Below, piece after piece: positions 33,547 through 40,945 of a DNA stretch of 64,000 nt (positions are counted from its first letter, which is position 1; each line of letters opens with the position of its first letter). Source of the stretch: Haloarcula taiwanensis (lineage in GTDB: Archaea > Halobacteriota > Halobacteria > Halobacteriales > Haloarculaceae); contig CP019154.1 in the NCBI GenBank assembly GCA_002844335.1, positions 806,001 through 870,000 of the forward strand. The letters run 5' to 3'. The notes beneath the pieces were generated by a model. The model was not told the origin of the DNA, ran no database searches, and was given only the letters and a program-made list of their open reading frames with translations. Made by a program: the position numbers and the translations under genes.

Positions 33547-34269
33547 GTGACTGAGTGGCCACCGGCGGACCCCGCCGACGCAACGGCCGTTGCACAGCAG
33601 CGTGACGAACTGGTCGCGGCGGTCCGCGACCACGCCGGACAGGTCGCCTACCAGCTCGCCCGGCTGGAGGGCGGCGACTACGGACAGGCGGATATCGAGA
33701 CCGACCGCGGCGAGTGGACCGTAAAATACGAGGGCGGCGACCTGGAGTATCTCCGATTCTCGCCCTCGCGGGGCTCGGACACGTACGTCATCTCGACCAA
33801 ACAGCCACCGGAGCCGGAGCCGCTGGCTGACGCGCTCGCAGACTACGACGCCTTCGTGGCGGGGTTCAACGACTACGTCGCGTCGCTCGACGGCGTACTC
33901 GATGATGTGTCGACAGAGTTCCCGGACATCGCAACGACCGACGGCGTCGTGGCCGAGCGGGACCGTGTCCTCGGCCGAATCCGTGAAATCTGTGACCAGA
34001 TCGCGCGGGAACTCCAGCGCTACGAGGGCGGCGACTACGGGACCTTCACCAGCCGCATCGGGGGCACGCGCTGGGAACTGAAGTGGGACACCGACGGGGC
34101 GTCGTATCTCCGGGTCGGCGGGAGCAGCGGGCTCTATCTCCTCTCGCAGTACGAGCCCCCCTCGGCAGCCGACATCCGCGAATATGCCCCACAGTTCGCG
34201 GATTTTGTCGACGCGTACAACGACCACGTCGAGGAACTGGAATCGGACCTCGGAGCCGTCGACCTCTGA
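33547..34269 (+). CDS. Conserved protein with two tandem copies of one domain
   Basis: This 240-aa acidic cytosolic protein starts with GTG (TEWPPADPADAT). It consists of two similar halves of about 110 aa. Repeat 1 (about 25-120) has ARLEGGDYGQ, GEWTVKYEGGDLEYLRFSP, YVISTKQPPEPEPLADAL and YDAFVAGFNDYVASLDGVL. Repeat 2 (about 145-238) has QRYEGGDYGTF, RWELKWDTDGASYLRVGG, YLLSQYEPPSAADIREYA and FADFVDAYNDHVEELESDL. Each half reads helix, beta strands, helix. I know no function. It lies between E1-alpha and the Nramp-like gene on the same strand. Confidence 0.75.
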   Translation: MTEWPPADPADATAVAQQRDELVAAVRDHAGQVAYQLARLEGGDYGQADIETDRGEWTVKYEGGDLEYLRFSPSRGSDTYVISTKQPPEPEPLADALADYDAFVAGFNDYVASLDGVLDDVSTEFPDIATTDGVVAERDRVLGRIREICDQIARELQRYEGGDYGTFTSRIGGTRWELKWDTDGASYLRVGGSSGLYLLSQYEPPSAADIREYAPQFADFVDAYNDHVEELESDLGAVDL

Positions 34270-34388
34270 CCGGCCGGTCCCGCTTTCGACATTGCCTCCG
34301 CCGAGCGGCCGGTGTGTCTCTCGATTAACACCAGTCTCGAATAATCGCCATACAGCGACCGGATTACTGCAGAATACCACCGAAAGAT

Positions 34389-35756
34389 ATGTCGGCAGAG
34401 TTTTCAGGTGGCCTCACCCAAGCCGGAGGTATGAGTTCGACCGAGACCGTCGATAATTCGGCCGTGAGCAAGGGCACGATTGGTGACTACGTCGAGGCGA
34501 TGGGGCCGTCTTGGATCGCGGGGGCAATTGCCGCTGGTCCGGCGACGATAGCCAGCCTCGTCACCGCGGGCGGCGCGTTCGGCTACAGCCTCCTCTGGGT
34601 CGTCGTCCTCTCCGCCGGGGCGGGGGCGCTGGCCCAGTATCTCGCCATGCGGCTGGGACTGCTGACCGAGCGGGGCATCGTCGGCGTCGTCGAGGACCAC
34701 CTCGGTGAAACGTGGGCGTGGCTGCTTGTCGGCGACGCAGTACTTGCCGCCGGCGTGGCACAGTTGGTCATTATGAAGACCGTCGCCACGGTCTCGGCGA
34801 CGGTGACCGGTATCGATGCGCGGGTCTGGGGCGTCGTCTGGGCGCTACTGCTCGCCGTGGGGCTGGCCGGCGGCGGCTACCGCTTTCTGGAACTGGGCGC
34901 GAAAGTCCTCGTCCTGCTTGTTGTTGTCGCGTTCGTCGCCAGTCTGTTCGTCGTGCCCATCGACGCCGGCGCGGCGGTGACCGGACTGATACCGTCCGTC
35001 CCCTCCGGGAGCGCGCTGGTCGCGGCCGGCATCCTCGGCGGTGCGGTCCACATCACGCTCATCACGATGCACTCCTACACGATGCGGGCGCGGGGCTGGA
35101 CTCGCGACGACTACGACATCGCGACGGTCGACGTGGGGGCGTCGATGTTCGTGGCCTTCGGCGTCTACAGCCTCGCCATCTTCCTGGTGACCGCGAGCGT
35201 GCTGACCTCCGGCGACCTCACGACGGTCGGCGCTGCGCAGGCGCTGGGCCCGCTGGTCGGCGACAGCGCCCGCTGGCTGTTCCTGCTCGGTCTGTGGGGC
35301 GCTGCCGTGTCGACCCTCGGCGGCAACACCATCGTCCCGCCGTTCCTGCTGGCCGACAAGCTCGGCTGGGGCACCACCATCGAGGACAGCCGCTACCGCG
35401 GACTGCTGGTCGCCGTCGCGTTGCTGTCCGCGCCGGGGGCGTTCATCGGCGGGAACGTGCTGGGCCAACTCGTCCTCGTGCTCGCGCTCGGGACCGTCGG
35501 CACGCCCTTCGTAATCGCCGTCGTCCTCTATCTCCTCAACTCCGACGCGGTCCCGGAACCGAACTCGACGCTCGCCAACGTCGGCGGGCTGGCCCTGCTC
35601 GCGGTCTCGGGCGGGCTCGCCGGGAACTTCGTCGTCGAACAGCTCGGGGGCGGCGTCGGCCCGCTGTCCGGGTTCGTGCTGGCCTTCGCCGTCGCGCTCG
35701 GCCTCGCCATGGCCGGCCTCGGCGGGAAGTTCCTGCGGGAGGAACTCCTCGCGTGA
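34389..35756 (+). CDS. Nramp-like transporter with altered metal-binding motifs
   Basis: This protein of 455 aa (441 if it starts at the ATG at 34431) has 11 or so helices of the Nramp/APC fold. The first helix aligns well, ending GAFGYSLLWVVVLSAG after MGPSWIAGA, but the canonical DPGN metal motif reads GPAT. The helix-6 MPH motif is also absent; that stretch reads HITLITMHSYTMRARG. So it is an Nramp relative with another or uncertain substrate. GGAGGT directly abuts the ATG at 34431, too close for a ribosome site. Its stop overlaps the start of the next gene (GTGA), so both are co-translated. Confidence 0.75.
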   Translation: MSAEFSGGLTQAGGMSSTETVDNSAVSKGTIGDYVEAMGPSWIAGAIAAGPATIASLVTAGGAFGYSLLWVVVLSAGAGALAQYLAMRLGLLTERGIVGVVEDHLGETWAWLLVGDAVLAAGVAQLVIMKTVATVSATVTGIDARVWGVVWALLLAVGLAGGGYRFLELGAKVLVLLVVVAFVASLFVVPIDAGAAVTGLIPSVPSGSALVAAGILGGAVHITLITMHSYTMRARGWTRDDYDIATVDVGASMFVAFGVYSLAIFLVTASVLTSGDLTTVGAAQALGPLVGDSARWLFLLGLWGAAVSTLGGNTIVPPFLLADKLGWGTTIEDSRYRGLLVAVALLSAPGAFIGGNVLGQLVLVLALGTVGTPFVIAVVLYLLNSDAVPEPNSTLANVGGLALLAVSGGLAGNFVVEQLGGGVGPLSGFVLAFAVALGLAMAGLGGKFLREELLA

Positions 35757-36307
35757 CCGGCGTCGAGATCCCGCTCTCGGGGTCGACGCTGGTCGTCGGC
35801 CCGTCGAACGCCGGCAAGACGCGGACGACCGCCAGCGCCCTCGACACCTGGCTCGACCGTGAGGGGTCCGACGGCGTCGTCGTTCTCGATTTTGCGCCCG
35901 AACTCCAACGCGACGGGACCGTCCTCGGCGGCCGCCTCGACCGATTCACCACCGTGCCGGAGTCGGTCTGGGTCGGCCGCATCGACGCCAGCGCCCCCAG
36001 AGCCGAAAGCGAGACGGCCGACGGGGCGGTCGCGCTCGCCCGGGAGAACGCCCGGCGTGCCAGGCGACAGATGGATGCGCTCCCGGCCAACCCGCGGGCA
36101 GTGTTCGTCAACGACGCGACGATTCCGTTCCAGCACGAGGCCGCTGCGGTCGACCGGCTCACCGCGTACTGCGACGGGGCGGACGCCGCCGTCCTCAACG
36201 CCTTCGACAGCGACGAACTGGGCGTCGACGACCCGGTCTCGCGGGCCGAGCGGGACGCCCTCAACCGGCTCCGGCGCTGGGCCGACCGGACCGTCGACCT
36301 GTCGTAG
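35753..36307 (+). CDS. P-loop NTPase coupled to the Nramp-like gene
   Basis: This 184-aa protein starts with GTG at 35753, overlapping the upstream TGA as GTGA. Walker A is VVGPSNAGKTRTTASAL near residues 13-29. A possible Walker B strand is GVVVLDFAPEL. A second hydrophobic strand, RAVFVNDATIPF, precedes a His-Glu pair. The C-terminal helix ends RRWADRTVDLS. It resembles small ATPases with a KAP/AAA-like nucleotide pocket; no named family is recognised. The overlap suggests a role linked to the transporter, perhaps gating or a regulator, which is inference. Confidence 0.8.
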   Translation: MTGVEIPLSGSTLVVGPSNAGKTRTTASALDTWLDREGSDGVVVLDFAPELQRDGTVLGGRLDRFTTVPESVWVGRIDASAPRAESETADGAVALARENARRARRQMDALPANPRAVFVNDATIPFQHEAAAVDRLTAYCDGADAAVLNAFDSDELGVDDPVSRAERDALNRLRRWADRTVDLS

Positions 36308-36344
36308 CGGCGGTCAAAGCCGGACCGAATGGGTTAGCGGCTGG

Positions 36345-36593
36345 CTACGACCCGCCACGCTTCCGGAACCAGACACGCTCGCCGACCGGGCTCTCGTTGT
36401 CACCGATGTCCAGCCGACTGATAAACAGGTCGCGAACGGCCATGGTAACGACGAGTTCAGTTGGCTCGCCGGACTCGTTTTCGACGGTGACGACACAGTG
36501 GCCGTCTCGCTCCGCTAGCTCGGCAATTGTGCCGACCGTCCAGCGGTCGCGGTGGTGTGACGGTTCCTGGGCGTGAATTCGGTCGTGATTCAT
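36345..36593 (-). CDS. Conserved small haloarchaeal protein
   Basis: This 82-aa protein begins MNHDRIHAQEPSHHRDRWTV. The body GTIAELAERDGHCVVTVENE, then ELVVTMAVRDLFISRLDIGD, looks like a small beta barrel of five strands, with a basic C-terminus (VWFRKRGGS). This could be an OB-like or nucleic-acid-binding fold; no family is recognised. It is co-directional with the small membrane gene 20 bp upstream and convergent with the P-loop gene. Confidence 0.6.
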   Translation of the reverse strand: MNHDRIHAQEPSHHRDRWTVGTIAELAERDGHCVVTVENESGEPTELVVTMAVRDLFISRLDIGDNESPVGERVWFRKRGGS

Positions 36594-36613
36594 GAGGACT
36601 GCTCCGAGTTATC

Positions 36614-36769
36614 TCAGCGGTTCCACTCGTAGAACCACCATGCTCCACCGAGCACCATCAGGCCGATTCCGAGTGTCGACGTCGCAGGCTCCGGGATGAT
36701 AAACAGCACGAGTCCGATGAGCACCATCCCGACCGGTTCGAGTTCGTCGAGATACTGGGTGATGTCCAT
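36614..36769 (-). CDS. 51-aa small membrane protein
   Basis: The short frame starts MDITQYLDELEPVGMVLIGL and has two hydrophobic stretches, VGMVLIGLVLFIIPEPATS and LGIGLMVLGGAWWFYEW, ending NR. It is probably a two-helix inner-membrane hairpin. The ATG at 36769 gives a clean start; the upstream extension is not hydrophobic. It overlaps no other gene and sits 20 bp upstream of the 82-aa gene. Confidence 0.6.
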   Translation of the reverse strand: MDITQYLDELEPVGMVLIGLVLFIIPEPATSTLGIGLMVLGGAWWFYEWNR

Positions 36770-36849
36770 ACGCGGTGGTTCACCCGCCTGCCGTATAGAG
36801 GTTCGTCTGGCTATCGGGGAGTGAGAATGAACCGGGAACAGCAACTGGC

Positions 36850-38766
36850 TCAGCGGAAGCGGAACGTTTCGAGGTTCTCCGGCGCGAAGGTCCGAATGTT
36901 CTGGTCGTGGTACAGCGACGAGGAGAGGTCCTGTGTCGCCGATTCGTCGCCGTGGACACAGAGGATTTTCTCGGGCCGAGGGTTCATCGTCTTCACGAAG
37001 TTCTCTAGCCCCTGGCGGTCGGCGTGGCCGGAGAAGCCGTCGACCGTCTCGACGGTCATCTCCAGCGGGACCGTTTCGCTGCGCCCGCTGCGACCGACGG
37101 GCACCTCGTCGACACCGCGCTGGACTCGGTTGCCGAGCGTCCCCTGTGCCTGGTAGTCGACGAAGGTAAGCGCCGAATCCGGGTCGGGGCCGAGCTGTTC
37201 GAGCCAGGACATGACCGGGCCGCCGGTGAGCATCCCGGACGTAGAGAGTATGATACAGGAATCGCCGTCAGCGATTTCAGCCCGTTCCTCGTCGCCGCCG
37301 TCGATCGGGTTGAACTGGTCTGCCAGAAACGGGTTCTCGTCTTCGTCGAAGATGCGGTCCTGCAGGCCGTCGCGGAGATACTCGGGGTAGGTCGTGTGAA
37401 CGGCTGTCGCCTCCCAGATCATCCCGTCGAGATGGACCGGCATCTCGGGGATGTCGCCGTTCCGCATTGCCTCTTCGAGGACGAGCATGAGTTCCTGCGA
37501 CCGCCCCGCAGCGAAGGTCGGAATGAGGACCTTCCCACCACGGTCGTAGGCGTTCTGGATAATCTGCTTGAGCTTTCGCTCCGAGTCCTCCTGGTCGGTT
37601 TGGTAGTCGTTGCGGCCGCCGTAGGTCGACTCCAGCACGAGCGTCTCCACTCGCGGGAAATCGTTGACAGCGCCGTCGAACAGGCGCGTGTCGTCGTAGT
37701 GGATGTCACCGGAGAAGGCGACGTTGTACAGGCCGTCGCCGACGTGGAAGTGACACACCGACGAGCCGAGGATGTGGCCGGCGTTGTGCAGCGTCAGCTT
37801 GATATCGGGCGCGATGTCGGTCACGTCGCCGTACTCCAGTGGGATTGTGTGTTTGATCGCCTCGCGGACCATCTCGGAGTCGTACGGCGGGGTCCGGCCG
37901 TCGTCCGCGGCGGTGTCGAGGTAGTCGAGCGTCAGCAGTCCCATGAGGTCCCGCGTCGGCTCGGTACAGTAGATGGGCCCGTCGTAGCCGTACTCGAACA
38001 GCAAGGGGACCAGCGCGGAGTGGTCCAAATGCGCGTGGGTCAGGACAACGGCGTCGATACCGTTGGTCCCGGCCCCGAACGCCTCCGGGATGTCCAGATA
38101 CGGCTGCTCGCCGTTCGCGCCGGGCTTGTTCCCGCAGTCGATGAGGATTCGCGTATCCGGCGTCGAGAGGATAAACGCGGTGCGGCCGACTTCACGACAG
38201 CAGCCAAGCGTCGTGATGCGGACGTACTCGTCGTCGGACATCGGCTCGCGGTGGATCTGCCGGCCGACGCGTTCGAGGATGTCACGACGGTCTTCGCGCT
38301 CTTGCTTGAGGAAGTTCCGGACGTTCTCGACCGTCGAGGACTCGATTGGTGGCGTTCGAACGACTTCGGGCGTCCACCCGACCTCCTGTGTGATCTCACG
38401 CAGGGTCGCGCCGCGCCGGCCGATGACGACGCCGGGCTTCTGTGCCTGAATGACGACTTCGCCGGTATCAGCGTGGAAATTCAGGTCCATGACGCCGGCC
38501 TCCTCGGGGATAAGTTCCCGAATCGCCGCCTCGGCCTCGGCTGGCGGGGCCAGAACGTCCGGGTCCGGGCGAACTGTGATGCGTTTGCGGAGTTTCGACG
38601 CGAGCCGGCGAACGAGGTCGCTGTTCGCGGCGAACTCCTTCGGGTCCCGCGTGTATATGACGAGTTCCGGTCCCTCGTACGTGACATCCGAGACGGAGAT
38701 ACGGCGCGGGACTTCCTCGTCGATCGTTGCTTTCACGTCTTCGAGTTGCTTGTCTACAGTGCTCAT
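36850..38766 (-). CDS. aCPSF1/FttA-type KH-beta-CASP ribonuclease
   Basis: This 638-aa protein is the archaeal CPSF73-like nuclease that acts as the general transcription termination factor in characterised archaea. Two N-terminal KH domains (about 1-175; MSTVDKQLEDVKATIDEEVP, then VIGRRGATLREITQEVG) bind RNA. The metallo-beta-lactamase core has VLTHAHLDHSALVPLLFEYG near 242 (HxHxDH), CHFHVGDGLYNVAFSGDIHY and HGDESATQDLS. The beta-CASP insert has TFAAGRSQELMLVLEEAM. The active-site His/Asp set looks complete. A structured leader and two TATA-like boxes lie upstream (38783-38948). Confidence 0.97.
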   Translation of the reverse strand: MSTVDKQLEDVKATIDEEVPRRISVSDVTYEGPELVIYTRDPKEFAANSDLVRRLASKLRKRITVRPDPDVLAPPAEAEAAIRELIPEEAGVMDLNFHADTGEVVIQAQKPGVVIGRRGATLREITQEVGWTPEVVRTPPIESSTVENVRNFLKQEREDRRDILERVGRQIHREPMSDDEYVRITTLGCCREVGRTAFILSTPDTRILIDCGNKPGANGEQPYLDIPEAFGAGTNGIDAVVLTHAHLDHSALVPLLFEYGYDGPIYCTEPTRDLMGLLTLDYLDTAADDGRTPPYDSEMVREAIKHTIPLEYGDVTDIAPDIKLTLHNAGHILGSSVCHFHVGDGLYNVAFSGDIHYDDTRLFDGAVNDFPRVETLVLESTYGGRNDYQTDQEDSERKLKQIIQNAYDRGGKVLIPTFAAGRSQELMLVLEEAMRNGDIPEMPVHLDGMIWEATAVHTTYPEYLRDGLQDRIFDEDENPFLADQFNPIDGGDEERAEIADGDSCIILSTSGMLTGGPVMSWLEQLGPDPDSALTFVDYQAQGTLGNRVQRGVDEVPVGRSGRSETVPLEMTVETVDGFSGHADRQGLENFVKTMNPRPEKILCVHGDESATQDLSSSLYHDQNIRTFAPENLETFRFR

Positions 38767-38783
38767 AGCTCAAAACGGGGAGT

Positions 38784-38948
38784 CATCCCGGTAGCGGGGC
38801 CGTCCACGGCTGGCGCGGGCCGACCTGGTGCCGCGGGATGTACGCTCTCTAATAAAGTCATCAGTTATCGGTGAGTTGCCTCCGGACGTGGAGAGATGTC
38901 CGGAAAACCGTCCTCTATTTCTCAGTATTCCCCTCGTGTTATAAAAGC
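38784..38948 (-). promoter_or_regulatory. Structured leader and two promoters of the aCPSF1 gene
   Basis: On the minus strand two TATA-like boxes are seen: CTTTTATAA at 38939-38947 and GACTTTATT at 38851-38859. Between the second box and the ATG, CATCCCG (38784-38790, plus strand) pairs perfectly with CGGGATG (38834-38840), enclosing 43 nt with inner GC-rich pairing. Farther up, TCCGGAC (38881-38887) pairs with GTCCGGA (38898-38904) around a 10-nt loop. This is an unusually folded leader for a haloarchaeon. Confidence 0.45.
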
Positions 38949-39034
38949 CTTCGCAATACGGAGGTCGGACCTGTCCCACAGTCGCCGTTGCGCGCGCCCA
39001 CAAGCGGTAAGCGGCCTCCACGTCAGATGCCGAC

Positions 39035-39517
39035 ATGCGACTGACACCTGAAACCGTCGACGAGGAGTACAAGCGGGTGCAGGACCGGGCCAGCGATGTC
39101 GTCCCGCTGATAAACGACACGCGGGCCCACCTGGGTTCGCAGTTCGGCGTCGACGTTGATATGCTCACAGACGACGCTTACACGGCCGCCATTGACGAGG
39201 TGTTCGCCGACGGCGACCGGGCGGTCAACGTCGCCGCGCTGGTCCGTTTGCTCCGAACACTGGACGTTACAGGCGATTACCCGGGCTTTGTTATCGACGA
39301 ACTCCTTGGCCGCGAGTTAGCGGCGATGATTGCCGGCGAGCAGCCGCTCCGACTGCTCGCGGAAGCGACCTTCCACGTCGCGGACGTGCGAACCCACGGA
39401 GCCGATACAGCGACCGCAGGCGCTGACGATCTCGATGCCGCGCTCGCGGCCGGGGTCCAGACGCGAGTCCCGGGCTGGCCGTGGCAACAGGCCGAGAGTC
39501 CGTTCGGTGTCGAATGA
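39035..39517 (+). CDS. Conserved haloarchaeal protein, function unknown
   Basis: This 160-aa acidic, helical protein begins MRLTPETVDEEYKRVQDRAS. Helices include VVPLINDTRAHLGSQFGVDV and NVAALVRLLRTLDVTGDYPG. The middle, FVIDELLGRELAAMIAGEQP, is followed by a His-containing strand FHVADVRTHG and a disordered C-terminus. No family is recognised; there is no signal or Cys motif. It diverges from aCPSF1, so the 268-bp region between them holds both promoters. Confidence 0.65.
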   Translation: MRLTPETVDEEYKRVQDRASDVVPLINDTRAHLGSQFGVDVDMLTDDAYTAAIDEVFADGDRAVNVAALVRLLRTLDVTGDYPGFVIDELLGRELAAMIAGEQPLRLLAEATFHVADVRTHGADTATAGADDLDAALAAGVQTRVPGWPWQQAESPFGVE

Positions 39518-39595
39518 GGTCGGCCTTGTTGCGTGTGTCCCCATCAGGTATTGCCGTCATTTGCGCCGCACGCTACTGAGATTGACTGAGGGAAA

Positions 39596-39627
39596 CTATC
39601 TTAGTGATAGCTGAGAATTATATCTCA
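39596..39627 (+). promoter_or_regulatory. Two inverted repeats over the promoter of the zinc-ribbon microprotein
   Basis: CTATC-ttagt-GATAG (39596-39610) and TGAGA-attata-TCTCA (39612-39627) both have perfect 5-bp arms. The ATTATA centre of the second lies 24-29 nt before the ATG at 39646, exactly where a TATA box should be, so the operator-like sequence encloses the promoter core. Confidence 0.5.
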
Positions 39628-39645
39628 AACAGATAATAGCCTCTG

Positions 39646-39801
39646 ATGTCTAACTCCAAAATCCCTGGACAGTGCCCGAGGTGTGGCTCGGTGAACGTTA
39701 CCGTAATCAAGGTGGCACCGTCGGACCACGACCGCGGTGACGGATGGGCGACCCGCACGGAATGCGACGACTGCCAAGACTACGTCGAATGGATTGACTG
39801 A
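39646..39801 (+). CDS. 51-aa zinc-ribbon microprotein
   Basis: The frame, too short for a usual ORF cutoff, starts MSNSKIPGQCPRCGSVN and ends DCQDYVEWID before a TGA. Two CxxC pairs, CPRC (residues 10-13) and CDDC (40-43), form one zinc ribbon; the CPxCG knuckle is shared with many haloarchaeal micro-zinc-finger proteins. An ATTATA box with flanking inverted repeats gives a leaderless start. Such proteins are thought to be regulatory; the target is unknown. Confidence 0.8.
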   Translation: MSNSKIPGQCPRCGSVNVTVIKVAPSDHDRGDGWATRTECDDCQDYVEWID

Positions 39802-39807
39802 TTGTGG

Positions 39808-40887
39808 TCAGGCACCCGAAAATGAGAACGACGGCGTTGTCAGGAACGCCGTCTCGTACCCCTCGTGACGGGACACCTGCGGCGGGGCGACGACGTCGAC
39901 GCCGACGGACGGTTCCTCCACTGTCGTCTCGACGACCGCGCCGTAGTGGTACCCGAGGTCGGGGTGGACCGCGGCGGTCAGCGCGTCCTCGAACACCGTG
40001 TCGCCGTCGGCCTCTACGGTTCCGTCGAGAGACATCATCGGCAGGGGAACGCGGTTGTACGGCGTCCGGGCGGACACGGCGAGATACGACTGCCCTTCGG
40101 TGAGGAACGCGGCGTCCTGCAGCCACATGACGGCGTAGACGCCGTCGCTCCCCTTGTCCGTCCCGAGGACCGTCCCGGGCAAGGCCGACACTTCGGGGAC
40201 CTGCGAGGTCGGCATCATGTCCATGTTCATCAGGTCGACCGCCGCGCGTTCGCCCTGTGTGTCCGGGAACTCCTCGAAGGAGAGTTGGTCGCGGGTGCTC
40301 TGTGCGAAGTCGAATTCGACTGTTGCCTCGCCGGCCTCGTCGAATCGGCCGTCGAAGGCTCCGAGCCTCCGCTCGTTCATGCCGTTGACGCGGACCGAGA
40401 GTTGATAGACGCCGTCGCCGTCGAGCGCGTAGTTGTCGCCGTAGTGAAAGCCCATGTTCTGGGAGATCATCGGCCACGGGGATTTGTCGGCAACCGTCTC
40501 GCCGCCACGCTCGATGGTAATCGAGAGCCCGGCCGAAACCGGGAGGACCATCTCGGTCTCGGGGTCCCAGACGGTCGCCATCAGGTGGATGCTGTCTTCG
40601 CTCCGGATGGTGACCTTTTCGGCCGTCGTCCCGGTGACCGTCCAGAAGCGGTGAGGAAAAGAGTAGCTCAGTCCGACCATGTACTCACCCGCCTGTGCCA
40701 TCCCGGCCATTCCCATCCCCTCGGCGTGGGTAGGGCGGTACGTGGCATCGGGTCGGTTTTCGACCAGCGGTGGGGCGCGTGTCGACTGGGAACTCAGCGA
40801 ACCACACCCCGCCAGGACCGTCGTGCCGGCGAGGCCGGTACTGGCGAGGAACTGTCGGCGATTCATGAACCGCCTTTCGGTCCTCAT
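39808..40887 (-). CDS. Iron-transport p19/Tp34-like Tat lipoprotein
   Basis: This 359-aa protein has a Tat leader, MNRRQFLASTGLAGTTVLAG with a lipobox (LAGC), so it is probably exported folded and lipid-anchored. The alternative start at 40866 is equally good. The mature part has YMVGLSYSFPHRFWTVTGTT, then DSIHLMATVWDPETEMVLPV and an HYGDNYALDGDGVYQLSVRV block, resembling the P19/Tp34 iron-binding family with Met-His-Glu ligands. A second beta domain follows (about 250-340). It is co-directional with the DyP-like gene 58 bp upstream; both may serve extracellular iron or haem handling. Confidence 0.7.
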   Translation of the reverse strand: MRTERRFMNRRQFLASTGLAGTTVLAGCGSLSSQSTRAPPLVENRPDATYRPTHAEGMGMAGMAQAGEYMVGLSYSFPHRFWTVTGTTAEKVTIRSEDSIHLMATVWDPETEMVLPVSAGLSITIERGGETVADKSPWPMISQNMGFHYGDNYALDGDGVYQLSVRVNGMNERRLGAFDGRFDEAGEATVEFDFAQSTRDQLSFEEFPDTQGERAAVDLMNMDMMPTSQVPEVSALPGTVLGTDKGSDGVYAVMWLQDAAFLTEGQSYLAVSARTPYNRVPLPMMSLDGTVEADGDTVFEDALTAAVHPDLGYHYGAVVETTVEEPSVGVDVVAPPQVSRHEGYETAFLTTPSFSFSGA

Positions 40888-40945
40888 CTGAAAGACCGTT
40901 CTGGTACGGCGGCCGAAAGCCGGACTGTGTGGCTCCGCCTCCCGC

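Noticed and set aside
37024..38874. 616-codon plus-strand frame opposite aCPSF1
   Set aside because: Antisense to a highly conserved gene; no recognisable domain.
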